A stretch of 5,920 bases of DNA, taken from positions 1 to 5,920 of the forward strand of contig DASZZX010000239.1 of assembly GCA_036260415.1 (NCBI GenBank). The letters run 5' to 3'. The notes below the pieces were generated by a model. It did not search any database, was not told the DNA's origin, and worked only from the letters and a program-made list of their open reading frames with translations. Both the position numbers and the translations under genes were made by a program. This stretch comes from DASZZX01 sp036260415. Lineage in GTDB: Bacteria > Actinomycetota > Nitriliruptoria > Nitriliruptorales > JAHWKO01. Each line of letters begins with the position of its first letter. Position 1 is the stretch's first letter. Below, piece after piece: positions 1-5,280 of the stretch.

Positions 1-108
1 GTGAACGCGACCGGGATGGGGAAGGACGTGCCGGGGTCGCCGCTCGGGCCTGACGCGGTGTTCCCGGAGGAGGCGGTCGCCTGGGAGCTCAACTACCGCG
101 GCGAGCTC
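1..108 (+). pseudogene. Shikimate dehydrogenase-like fragment, cut off at a junction with antisense mrpD
   Basis: Frame 1 of the plus strand reads VNATGMGKDVPGSPL, then a short linker, then AVAWELNYRGEL. The NATGMG and GSPL pieces, followed about 15 residues later by a W-x-x-NYRG strand, resemble the C-terminal half of shikimate dehydrogenase (AroE) family proteins. There NATxxG lies in the NADP-binding domain and a D/N-x-x-Y-x-P/G strand follows. In such proteins the next residues are normally a helix of the FLxxA type. Here the frame instead runs into GEGLDEHRPVHPRP, which is only the complement of mrpD, and stays open without homology to a stop near 285. The start lies left of the window. 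The piece is therefore either the cut end of a real gene or part of a chimeric join. The family call rests on motif recall without a search, so it is moderate; a low-complexity coincidence is possible but unlikely given the match over 35 residues. Confidence 0.5.
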
Positions 109-921
109 GGCGAAGGGCTCGACGAACACCGTCCAGTACACCCGCGCCCAGCCGTACAGCCCCAACTCGATCATGACGCCCGACAGCAGCACGCTCACCG
201 GGCTCGGCGCCACGGCATGGGCGTCGGGCAGCCAGAAGTGGAAAGGGATGATGGCCGCCTTGATGAACAGCCCCACCGACAGTAGGAGGAACGCGGCGAA
301 CAGGGTGGGGTCGAGCGAGGCTCCTTCCAGCGAGCGACCGATCTCCGCGAGGTTCAGCGCGCCGGTCCGTCCGTAGATGAACCCGATCCCGTGCAGGATC
401 AGGAACGCGCCGATGGTGTTGGTGACCGCGAAGTTCAGCGAGCCCTGCAGGGGCCCCTGCCGTTCGATGCGGTACGCGGTCAGCGCGTACGCCGAGGTGG
501 TCAGCAGCTCGAAGAAGACGAACAGGTTGAACAGGTCCCCGGTCAGCGCGAACCCCACCATCCCACCGAGGAACAGCAGCATCAGCGTGTGGAACAGGAC
601 CCTGACCGTCTCGAAGTAGCGCCACGAGAACACGAACGCGGCCGTGGCCAACGCCCCGGCCAGGGTGGCGATGCCGGCACCGATCGGGTCGACCGCGAAG
701 GCCACCCCGATGCCGACGCCGCGGACGGGTTCCCACCCCCCGAACCAGTGCACCAGCAGGTGGGGTGCGGCCGTCAGCATCGCGCAGACCACGGTGGTGA
801 CGCCAGCGATCGCCATCGCCGACAGGTCCAGGACGCGCCAGGGGGCCAACCGCCCGATCGCCAGCAGTACCGTGGCGCCGATCAGCGGGATCGCCACGGC
901 GATCGTCGACAGTGCATCCAC
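1..921 (-). CDS. mrpD: Mrp antiporter subunit D (NuoM/N-like), broken or truncated at its C-terminal half
   Basis: This is the large proton-channel-like membrane subunit of the Mrp/Mnh cation/proton antiporter, related to NuoL/M/N of complex I. The GTG start at 921 follows the mrpC stop by one base (TGA-C-GTG). Visible hallmarks are LTGDLFNLFVFFELLTTSAY at residues 127-146, with the membrane glutamate E138, and KAAIIPFHFWLPDAHAVAPS at 221-240, with the lysine K221. These match the functionally essential E137/K219 pair described for Bacillus MrpD. PVSVLLSGVMIELGLYGWAR (241-260) follows. Homology ends after about residue 270 (VYWTVFVEPF). The last 35 residues are hydrophilic and Arg/Pro-rich (GDRLLREHRVRPERRPRH) where the family has further transmembrane helices. 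MrpD is usually about 490-500 residues, so a little over half is present. The frame is open to the window edge, with no stop. The other two frames hit stops right at the junction, so no simple frameshift restores it. The protein as read would not be functional. Confidence 0.88.
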   Translation of the reverse strand, partial: MDALSTIAVAIPLIGATVLLAIGRLAPWRVLDLSAMAIAGVTTVVCAMLTAAPHLLVHWFGGWEPVRGVGIGVAFAVDPIGAGIATLAGALATAAFVFSWRYFETVRVLFHTLMLLFLGGMVGFALTGDLFNLFVFFELLTTSAYALTAYRIERQGPLQGSLNFAVTNTIGAFLILHGIGFIYGRTGALNLAEIGRSLEGASLDPTLFAAFLLLSVGLFIKAAIIPFHFWLPDAHAVAPSPVSVLLSGVMIELGLYGWARVYWTVFVEPFAELAAVVELPGDRLLREHRVRPERRPRHVLPHPGRVH

Positions 922-922
922 G

Positions 923-1276
923 TCAGCCCCGCATGGCGCGCAGGTCGCCGGGATCGAGCGTCCCGGTGCGCTTGTGCGCCTGCAGCACCAGCGCCAGCAG
1001 CAGCGCGGTGATGGTCGCGCTGACCACCGCGTCCGTCAGCGCCAGCGACTGGACCAGCGGATCGACCGACGCGGTGCCCGTCGGGGTGTTGGGGAACACC
1101 GGCGGGACCGCGTCCTCTCGGTAGCCCACGCCGATCAGCAGGATGTACGTCGAGGACTGCATGACGGTCATGCACACCACCAGGTGGACCATGTTGCGGC
1201 TGGTGGCGACGCCGTACAGACCCACGAACAGCAGCCAGCCGGCGACCGCGTAGGCCAGCAGGTGGATGGCGCTCAT
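923..1276 (-). CDS. mrpC: Mrp antiporter subunit C (NuoK-like)
   Basis: This 117-residue, three-helix membrane protein is homologous to NuoK of complex I and is a core subunit of the Mrp/Mnh Na+(K+)/H+ antiporter. Helix 1 is at residues 6-24. Helix 2 follows the SRNMVHLVVCMTVM segment (26-39), which is the family's R-N-x-x-[HK]-L-x-x-G/C-M region. Helix 3 is at 79-99, just after the signature VDPLVQSLALTDAVV (71-85), the equivalent of D-P-L-P-Q-A-L-V-L-T. The expected extracytoplasmic loop carries PNTPTGTASVDP. Length is typical of the family (about 110-125). The ATG start at 1276 overlaps the stop of the upstream fused mrpB gene as ATGA, and its own stop lies one base before the mrpD start. 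This suggests translational coupling. The context of antiporter genes and the DPLxQ motif separate it from true nuoK. Confidence 0.93.
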   Translation of the reverse strand: MSAIHLLAYAVAGWLLFVGLYGVATSRNMVHLVVCMTVMQSSTYILLIGVGYREDAVPPVFPNTPTGTASVDPLVQSLALTDAVVSATITALLLALVLQAHKRTGTLDPGDLRAMRG

Positions 1277-2034
1277 GGCATGGCCCGTTCGCGGATCGCC
1301 AGGGTCTGCTCCAGGAAGCCGTCGATGATCAGCAGGAAGCCAGCGGTGACCTCCACGCCCACGATGAGGTTCAGCAGGTAGATCGTGCCGCTGGACAGCA
1401 GGGTGCCCAGCTCGCCGACCGGCAGGAAGTTGTCCAGGAAGAACCCGCCGACGGCCAGCCCGATCGCTCCCACGACCAGGTACGCACCGGCGGCGACGGC
1501 CTCGACGCGTTCGATCGCGGGCTTGGACGTCAGCCGTGTGAAGGTGCGGTACTCGTCGGCGATGTAGGCCGCCAGCAGCGCACCGGCCAGCAGCACCCCG
1601 GACTGGAAGCCGCCGCCGGGAGTGAACTGGGCGTGCAGGATGACGTACATGGCCACGAAGATCGACAGGCCCGCGAGCACGACGCCTGCCAGCTGCAGGG
1701 CGGCGCTCGTGCGTGGCACCTCCCGCTCGGGCAGCGACCGCCGCGGCAGCTCCTCCCGCTCGCTGCGCTGCTTGCGGAGCAGGAGGTCGGCGCCGACGAC
1801 GGCCGCGAACAGGATCAGCTGCTCGATCATGGTGTCGGCCCCGCGGTAGTCGAAGACGACCGCCGACACCACGTTGAAGGACTTCACCTCCTCGATGGAG
1901 ACCCTCGGGTAGTAGCTGCCGACCAGCTCGTTGAACTGCACCGTGGCGGCGAGTTCGACGATGCCCCAGCTGAACAGCGCGCCGAACGCCAGGGCACCGA
2001 CCACGAACACGCGCCCGCGTGTGACCGGGGTCAT
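1273..2034 (-). CDS. mrpB: Fused MbhE-domain and MrpB subunit of the Mrp antiporter
   Basis: This 253-residue protein has two domains. Residues 1-87 are a two-helix MbhE-like unit, equivalent to the extreme C-terminus of long MrpA proteins. The segment SFNVVSAVVFDYRGADTMIE (52-71) matches the family's N-x-V-x-x-I-x-x-D-F/Y-R-G-x-D-T-x-x-E, with the conserved glutamate (E71) kept. A charged cytoplasmic linker (88-110) leads into a MnhB domain (about 110-245). The MnhB signature HAQFTPGGGFQSG (134-146) is the equivalent of HNxPGGGFQxG, and several helices follow. Such fusions are known where the single long MrpA is absent and its parts are distributed over separate genes. The ATG at 2034 overlaps the preceding stop as ATGA. 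A strong GGAGG sits only one base before that ATG, closer than normal, which fits re-initiation after the upstream gene rather than independent loading. The frame stays open upstream to about 2340, but that part is antisense-like and overlaps two real genes, so it was not used. Confidence 0.9.
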   Translation of the reverse strand: MTPVTRGRVFVVGALAFGALFSWGIVELAATVQFNELVGSYYPRVSIEEVKSFNVVSAVVFDYRGADTMIEQLILFAAVVGADLLLRKQRSEREELPRRSLPEREVPRTSAALQLAGVVLAGLSIFVAMYVILHAQFTPGGGFQSGVLLAGALLAAYIADEYRTFTRLTSKPAIERVEAVAAGAYLVVGAIGLAVGGFFLDNFLPVGELGTLLSSGTIYLLNLIVGVEVTAGFLLIIDGFLEQTLAIRERAMP

Positions 2035-2270
2035 TCCTCCCCCCCGCGGATGGCGGCCATGGTCACCAGGACCATCAGCGGCACCGCCACGACGCCCACC
2101 ACGATCACGGCCATGGCCACGTCGGGAGCCTCGAAGAACAGGAACGCCAGCGCCAGCGTCAGACCGAAGGCGCTGGCGACGACCGCCTGGATCACCGGGT
2201 CGCGGGTCGCGACCACCGCCGTCCCCACGACCGCCACGAGCACCAGCGTCAGCGCGAGCAGCAGCGTCAT
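2031..2270 (-). CDS. Small MbhD/DUF4040-type antiporter subunit
   Basis: This 79-residue membrane protein has three predicted helices (about 2-20, 25-46 and 49-72). Segment VASAFGLTLALAFLFFEAPDVAMA (residues 31-54) carries the family's R-D-x-x-x-Q-A-V-x-A-S-x-F-G-L pattern and the APDVA motif found in the MbhD domain of MrpA and of membrane-bound hydrogenases. In these systems the small subunit links the antiporter modules to each other. In most relatives APDVA is followed by L-[ST]-[EQ]; here it continues M-A-V-I-V-V-G, so the polar/acidic pair is lost (see findings). Both ends are ATGA overlaps, with the mrpG stop and with the fused mrpB start. This places the protein inside the coupled operon. 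The family call rests on the motif and context, and is good despite the short length. Confidence 0.85.
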   Translation of the reverse strand: MTLLLALTLVLVAVVGTAVVATRDPVIQAVVASAFGLTLALAFLFFEAPDVAMAVIVVGVVAVPLMVLVTMAAIRGGEE

Positions 2271-2599
2271 GACTCGTCGGCCTCCGGAGCTGGGCGGGCG
2301 TCCACCTCGAACCGGCCGGCCGCCCGGATGTGCAGCCCACGCGCGATGGCGCGGTTGACGAACGGGCTGCCGACCACCAGCAGGGCCCCGACGAACGCGG
2401 TCCTCGTGGCGTGCGACGGGAACGATGCCTGGATCGCCGCGGCGGCGAGCAGCGGCACCGCTCCCAGGATGCCGGCGGGACTGACGAAGTGGAGGCGGTC
2501 GAGCGCGTCGCGCATCGCCAGCGTCCCGATGCTGCAGATCAGCTCGACGGACACCCCGATGGTGAGCAGGACGACCACGAGGACCTCGCCGGGTGTCAC
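2267..2599 (-). CDS. mrpG: Mrp antiporter subunit G
   Basis: This 110-residue membrane protein matches MrpG/MnhG. Three helices lie at about 3-22, 42-60 and 66-86. Between the first two is the family hallmark GTLAMRDALDRLHFVSPAG (25-43), equivalent to G-x-x-R-x-P-D-x-x-x-R-L-H-A-x-x-x-A. The C-terminus ends in an acidic, probably cytoplasmic tail (FEVDARPAPEADES). The GTG start at 2599 overlaps the mrpF stop as GTGA, and its own stop overlaps the next ATG as ATGA. A long in-frame extension upstream to about 3004 overlaps all of mrpF and is Arg/Ser-rich shadow sequence, so the GTG was chosen. MrpG is a small accessory subunit needed for complex assembly; it has no known catalytic residue of its own. 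Confidence 0.92.
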   Translation of the reverse strand: MTPGEVLVVVLLTIGVSVELICSIGTLAMRDALDRLHFVSPAGILGAVPLLAAAAIQASFPSHATRTAFVGALLVVGSPFVNRAIARGLHIRAAGRFEVDARPAPEADES

Positions 2600-2847
2600 A
2601 GCCAGCGCTCCAGGAACCGGGCGAAGACCAGGCCACCGACGATGATCACGACCGCGAGCACCAGCGCGACCTCCAGCACGAAGTCCCGGCCGAACTTGGC
2701 CGACACGAGGACGATCATCAGGGTCATGATGACCGAGGACAGCTGGACGGCCACCACCCGCGCCCCGACGTCGCCGCGGAGCGCCGCGACGACGCTCAGC
2801 GTGAAGGCGACCAGCATGCCCAGCAGGGCGGCGTCGATGGCGGTCAC
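2596..2847 (-). CDS. mrpF: Mrp antiporter subunit F
   Basis: This 83-residue protein has three helices, at about 5-23, 33-49 and 57-76. It shows the MrpF layout: an arginine-containing first loop ALRGDVGARVVAVQL (21-35), then GRDFVLEVALVLAVV (53-67), and a closing FARFLERWL (75-83). The canonical form is R-G-P-x-x-x-D-R-V-x-A-L-D; here the last aspartate is Gln35. I chose the GTG at 2847 because it makes a GTGA overlap with the mrpE stop, like the neighbouring junctions. A second in-frame GTG at 2856 would add three residues (V-G-T) and overlap mrpE by 13 bases. MrpF sits in the membrane as part of the antiporter complex and may contribute to ion translocation. Identification is by motif, length and position between mrpE and mrpG. 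Confidence 0.88.
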   Translation of the reverse strand: MTAIDAALLGMLVAFTLSVVAALRGDVGARVVAVQLSSVIMTLMIVLVSAKFGRDFVLEVALVLAVVIIVGGLVFARFLERWL

Positions 2848-3320
2848 GGTGCCCACCGCGGGAACGACCGCTCCGGATGTGGGCGGGACACGAGCTGGTG
2901 CACCAGGAGCTCGCTCTCGTCCTCGTCCAGCCAGACGATGAACGTGTTGGGGGCGAGCCCGGCCTCGAGCGTGATCGCGGCGTCGAAGGCGAGGCCACCT
3001 CCACCCTTCACCGGGGCGTCCGAGACGGGGATCGCCACCACCTCACCCGCGATCGGGCTGCGTCGCAGTAGGTGGCGCACGAGCGCGGCGGTGACCATCC
3101 AGGCTTCCCTGGCGGTGATGCGCACCACCGTGGGCAGCCGCCACAGGCGGGGCAGCTGTGGGCTGTAGGCCAGCTCGGCGGAGCGGAAGACCGCCGTCGA
3201 CACCCACAGCGCCCCGCCGGTCACGAGTACTCCGGCCACGACCTCGCTGGTCGACAACGCGTCGAGGAACGACAGGTACACCACCGTCCCCAGCGGCACC
3301 CAGACGAGTCGAGCCGCCAT
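2844..3320 (-). CDS. mrpE: Mrp antiporter subunit E, first gene of the operon
   Basis: This 158-residue protein is a typical MrpE/MnhE. It has two N-terminal membrane helices (about 6-20 and 24-43), an amphipathic middle part with the PRLWRLPTVVRITAREAW segment (57-74), and a soluble C-terminal domain. That domain contains ITLEAGLAPNTFIVWLDEDE (116-135), the family's S-L-[ST]-P-[GN]-T region, followed by ELLVHQLV. Length matches the family (about 155-165). I chose the ATG at 3320 because GAGG lies five bases upstream of it. An in-frame GTG at 3353 would add 11 residues (MAQGSGSFEGA) and has no clear ribosome-binding site. As the first gene of the minus-strand operon it should lie just behind the promoter, but no convincing -35/-10 pair is visible upstream. 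Its stop overlaps the mrpF start as GTGA. Confidence 0.9.
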   Translation of the reverse strand: MAARLVWVPLGTVVYLSFLDALSTSEVVAGVLVTGGALWVSTAVFRSAELAYSPQLPRLWRLPTVVRITAREAWMVTAALVRHLLRRSPIAGEVVAIPVSDAPVKGGGGLAFDAAITLEAGLAPNTFIVWLDEDESELLVHQLVSRPHPERSFPRWAP

Positions 3321-3414
3321 CGCTCCCTCGAACGACCCCGATCCCTGCGCCACTCAACCACATCGGCGGGCGGGGACCTCCCCGACTGGCGTCCACCTCC
3401 GGGTGTCCGCGCAC

Positions 3415-3435
3415 CCGCCGGCGTCCGGCCGGCGG
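3415..3435. repeat. Perfect 8-bp inverted repeat, upstream of mrpE
   Basis: CCGCCGGC and GCCGGCGG are exact complements around a five-base loop (GTCCG). The stem lies about 95 bases upstream of the mrpE ATG. There is no T tract on either strand, so it is not a classical intrinsic terminator. It could be an operator or simply a product of the very high GC content. Confidence 0.5.
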
Positions 3436-3474
3436 AGCCACCGCAGACGGCGCAGCATGTGCCGCCGCGAGCGT

Positions 3475-3488
3475 CCCGCCCGGGCGGG
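3475..3488. repeat. 14-bp perfect palindrome CCCGCCCGGGCGGG
   Basis: The sequence equals its own reverse complement with no spacer, which is the form expected of a dimeric-protein operator. It lies about midway in the divergent region, 155 bases from mrpE and 194 from the acyltransferase. It is made only of G and C, so chance is a real alternative at this base composition. Confidence 0.4.
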
Positions 3489-3511
3489 CCTTCGACACGT
3501 ACCCGGGCGGC

Positions 3512-3597
3512 GGGGACCCTCAGGGATACCAGGGGACCGGGCGACGGGGACCCTCGGGGATACCAGGGGACCGGGCGGCGGGGACCCTCGGGGATAC
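3512..3597. repeat. 34-bp tandem repeat, about 2.5 copies
   Basis: Units begin at 3512, 3546 and 3580, each opening with GGGGACCCTC[AG]GGGATACC. The first two units are full length and differ at only two positions. The third matches for about the first 18 bases and then diverges into a hairpin arm. An 11-base partial copy (ACCCGGGCGGC) precedes the first. A period of 34 is not a multiple of three, so this is not a coding repeat. It ends about 85 bases before the acyltransferase start. Confidence 0.85.
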
Positions 3598-3604
3598 CCG
3601 AGGG
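3585..3604. repeat. Strong hairpin at the end of the 34-bp repeat
   Basis: CCCTCGGG (3585-3592) and CCCGAGGG (3597-3604) form a perfect 8-bp stem closed by the four-base loop GATA. After an A/C mismatch a few G-C pairs extend it. Only the last repeat unit closes fully; in the earlier units the right arm is CCAGGG and the stem is imperfect. No T run follows on either strand. It lies 78 bases before the acyltransferase ATG, so it could affect the leader or a regulator's access. Its role is unknown. Confidence 0.6.
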
Positions 3605-3628
3605 CCCCGGCCGGGGCGAGGCCGACTG

Positions 3629-3634
3629 TAGGCT
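3629..3634 (+). promoter_or_regulatory. Possible -10 element TAGGCT for the acyltransferase
   Basis: TAGGCT fits the actinobacterial TAnnnT -10 pattern and would place a transcript start near 3641, about 40 bases before the ATG. No recognisable TTGACA-like -35 element lies 16-19 bases upstream, where the sequence is almost pure G/C. This is a weak guess. Confidence 0.2.
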
Positions 3635-3669
3635 GGTCTGCAGGCCGGCTGCTCGCCAGCGAATCCGCC

Positions 3670-3675
3670 AAGGGG
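3670..3675 (+). promoter_or_regulatory. Ribosome-binding site AAGGGG of the acyltransferase
   Basis: AAGGGG ends six bases before the ATG at 3682. It decides the start: the same frame is open back to 3403, but that stretch is repeat-derived, and homology to WS/DGAT proteins begins exactly at MQRLSGLDAAFLY. Confidence 0.7.
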
Positions 3676-3681
3676 TGCGTC

Positions 3682-5115
3682 ATGCAGCGCCTGTCGGGAC
3701 TCGATGCGGCCTTCCTCTACGCCGAGACGGCCAGCGTGCACATGCACGTGGGGTCGGCTCTGGTCTTCGACCCGTCCACGGTCGAGGGCGGCTACTCGTT
3801 CGAGCGCATGCGCCAGACGGTCGTGGCGCGCCTGCACGAGGTCCCGGCCTTCCGGCAGCGGCTGGTGATGGTCCCGTTCGACCTACACCACCCGTTGTGG
3901 TTGAACGACCCCGACTTCGACATCGACTACCACCTGCGTCGCGCGGCGCTCCCCAGCCCCGGGGGCCTGCGGCAGCTGGCAGATCTCGCCGCCGACATCC
4001 TCAGCCGACCGCTCGACCGCAGCCGACCTCTGTGGGAGATGTGGATCGTCGAGGGGCTCGACGACGACCGCGTCGCGGCCATCACCAAGATCCACCACGC
4101 TGCCATCGACGGCATCTCCGGCCGCGAGATCGCCACCACGATGCTCGACATGAACCCGGAGCCCGACGTCACGCAGCCGGAGGAGCCCTTCGAACCCGCC
4201 CGGGTCCCCTCGGACCTGAGCGTGCTGGCCCAGGCGGTCGCCGAGCGGATCCGCCAGCCTCGGCACCTGGTGGAGACCGCCTACCGCACCGCCAAGGCCG
4301 CCGCAAAGCTCGGACTGCGCGAACTGCAGGTCCGCCGACCGGATGGTGAGGAGCGCGAGGGTGCCCCACCGCCCGTCCCGTTCACCGCGCCCCGTACCCC
4401 CTTCAACACGTCCATCACCCCCCATCGGCGGGTCGAGTTCCTGTCCCTGCCGCTGGACGACATCAAGAAGGTCAAGAACGCGTTCAGCGTCACGTTCAAC
4501 GACGTGGTGCTCGCGGTCTGCGGCGGGGCCGTGCGGGGCTACCTGGCCGAGCGCGACGAGCTCCCCGGCCAGCCGCTGGTCGCCTGGGTCCCGATCTCGG
4601 TGCGGGATCGCAGCGGAGACGGGCAGCGCAACGCCGTCTCAGCCATGCTCACGTCGCTGGCCACCGATGCTGAGGACCCGGTGGAGCGCGTGCAGCGAAT
4701 CGCCAGCAGCGCCCGCAAGGGCAAGCGGCAGCACGTGACCATCGGTGCCACCACGCTCACCGACTGGACCGAGTTCGCCGCCCCGGCGCTGTTCTCACGC
4801 GCCGCCCGGCTTTACTCCAGCTCCGGCATGGCCGACCTGCACCGACCGCTGTACAACGTGGTGGTGTCCAACGTGCCGGGGCCACGGCGGCCGCTGTACT
4901 TCGCCGGAGCCAAGTTGGACAGCTTCTACGCGATGGGGCCCGTCATCGACGGAGGTGCGCTCAACATCACTGCGATGAGCTACCAGGACGGCGTCTTCTT
5001 CGGGCTCATCGCCTGCCGCGAGACGGTCCCCGACCTGACCCAGCTGGCAGGTCACTTCGAGCCCACCCTCGCCGAGCTGCGCGAGGCCGCGCAGGCCCAG
5101 GAGACGCCCGCGTGA
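3682..5115 (+). CDS. Wax ester synthase/diacylglycerol acyltransferase (WS/DGAT family)
   Basis: This complete 477-residue enzyme joins acyl-CoA to diacylglycerol or to fatty alcohol, giving triacylglycerol or wax ester. In bacteria this reaction occurs at the cytoplasmic face of the membrane, where lipid droplets form. It opens with RLSGLDAAFLYAET (3-16), typical of the family. The catalytic HHAAIDG (138-144) matches HHxxxDG intact, preceded by PLWEMWIVEGL (116-126). The second domain has TFNDVVLAVCGGAVRGYL (271-288), whose ND pair is conserved. It also has NVVVSNVPGPRRPLYFAGA (392-410) and GGALNITAMSYQDGVFFGL (424-442). A less conserved, charged, Pro-rich linker (about 160-240) joins the two halves. 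Length is that of Acinetobacter AtfA and mycobacterial Tgs proteins (about 450-480). Substrate preference (wax ester or triacylglycerol) cannot be read from the sequence. It stands alone, divergent from the antiporter operon and convergent with the flavin reductase gene. Confidence 0.95.
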   Translation: MQRLSGLDAAFLYAETASVHMHVGSALVFDPSTVEGGYSFERMRQTVVARLHEVPAFRQRLVMVPFDLHHPLWLNDPDFDIDYHLRRAALPSPGGLRQLADLAADILSRPLDRSRPLWEMWIVEGLDDDRVAAITKIHHAAIDGISGREIATTMLDMNPEPDVTQPEEPFEPARVPSDLSVLAQAVAERIRQPRHLVETAYRTAKAAAKLGLRELQVRRPDGEEREGAPPPVPFTAPRTPFNTSITPHRRVEFLSLPLDDIKKVKNAFSVTFNDVVLAVCGGAVRGYLAERDELPGQPLVAWVPISVRDRSGDGQRNAVSAMLTSLATDAEDPVERVQRIASSARKGKRQHVTIGATTLTDWTEFAAPALFSRAARLYSSSGMADLHRPLYNVVVSNVPGPRRPLYFAGAKLDSFYAMGPVIDGGALNITAMSYQDGVFFGLIACRETVPDLTQLAGHFEPTLAELREAAQAQETPA

Positions 5116-5280
5116 TCGCGAGGGGCTGGGCACGCGAGCGGCGAACAGGAGCACGACCACCAGCACCGGCCCACGGCCCGACCGAACGGCCCGGTGACCT
5201 CAGCGGTCCGCCGCCGTCGGTGGACGGCTTGCCGGGAGCCGGCCGTCCGGGAACGGCACCGAGCGCGCCGTCGTCGAGTG
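5116..5280. other. Non-repeat part of the convergent intergenic region
   Basis: I see no gene, RNA or clear terminator in these 165 bases after the acyltransferase stop. Frames through it are Pro/Arg/Gly-rich with no motif. Only weak four- to five-pair stems are present, near 5225-5250. Confidence 0.55.

Larger units (their letters stand above)
3321..3681. other. Divergent intergenic region rich in hairpins and repeats
   Basis: About 360 bases lie between the mrpE start (minus) and the acyltransferase start (plus). It must hold the promoters of both, but it is so G/C-rich that I can name none with confidence. It contains a small stem at 3371-3384, a hairpin at 3415-3435, a 14-bp palindrome at 3475-3488, a 34-bp tandem repeat from 3512 and a strong hairpin at 3585-3604. 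Open frames crossing it are Arg/Pro/Gly-rich and lack homology, so I see no gene here. Confidence 0.7.

Noticed and set aside
1..110. Simple frameshift as the cause of the lost mrpD homology
   Set aside because: The other two minus-strand frames contain stops just at the junction and beyond it read no MrpD-like membrane helix, so a one- or two-base shift does not restore the protein.
923..1276. nuoK of respiratory complex I
   Set aside because: The neighbours are mrpB, mrpD, mrpE, mrpF and mrpG types, and the loop VDPLVQSLALT is the MrpC signature.
391..1381. Long plus-strand open frames over the mrp genes
   Set aside because: They are antisense shadows of the high-GC minus-strand genes, rich in Arg, Gln, His and Asp with no domain and no proper start sites.
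2035..2340. N-terminal extension of the fused mrpB frame
   Set aside because: It covers the whole MbhD-type gene and the end of mrpG in another frame and is Arg/Gly-rich. The membrane protein starts at the ATGA overlap at 2034.
3415..3435. Intrinsic terminator upstream of mrpE
   Set aside because: There is a perfect stem but no T tract on either strand, and it lies between divergent starts, where no transcript is expected to end.
3403..3681. N-terminal extension of the acyltransferase by 93 residues
   Set aside because: The stretch translates hairpins and the 34-bp repeat into Arg/Pro/Gly-rich sequence. Family homology begins at the ATG at 3682, which has a good ribosome-binding site.
3072..4349. 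425-residue plus-strand open frame
   Set aside because: It crosses antisense mrpE, the intergenic repeats and the acyltransferase in another frame. Its composition is Arg/Pro/Gly-rich with no motif.
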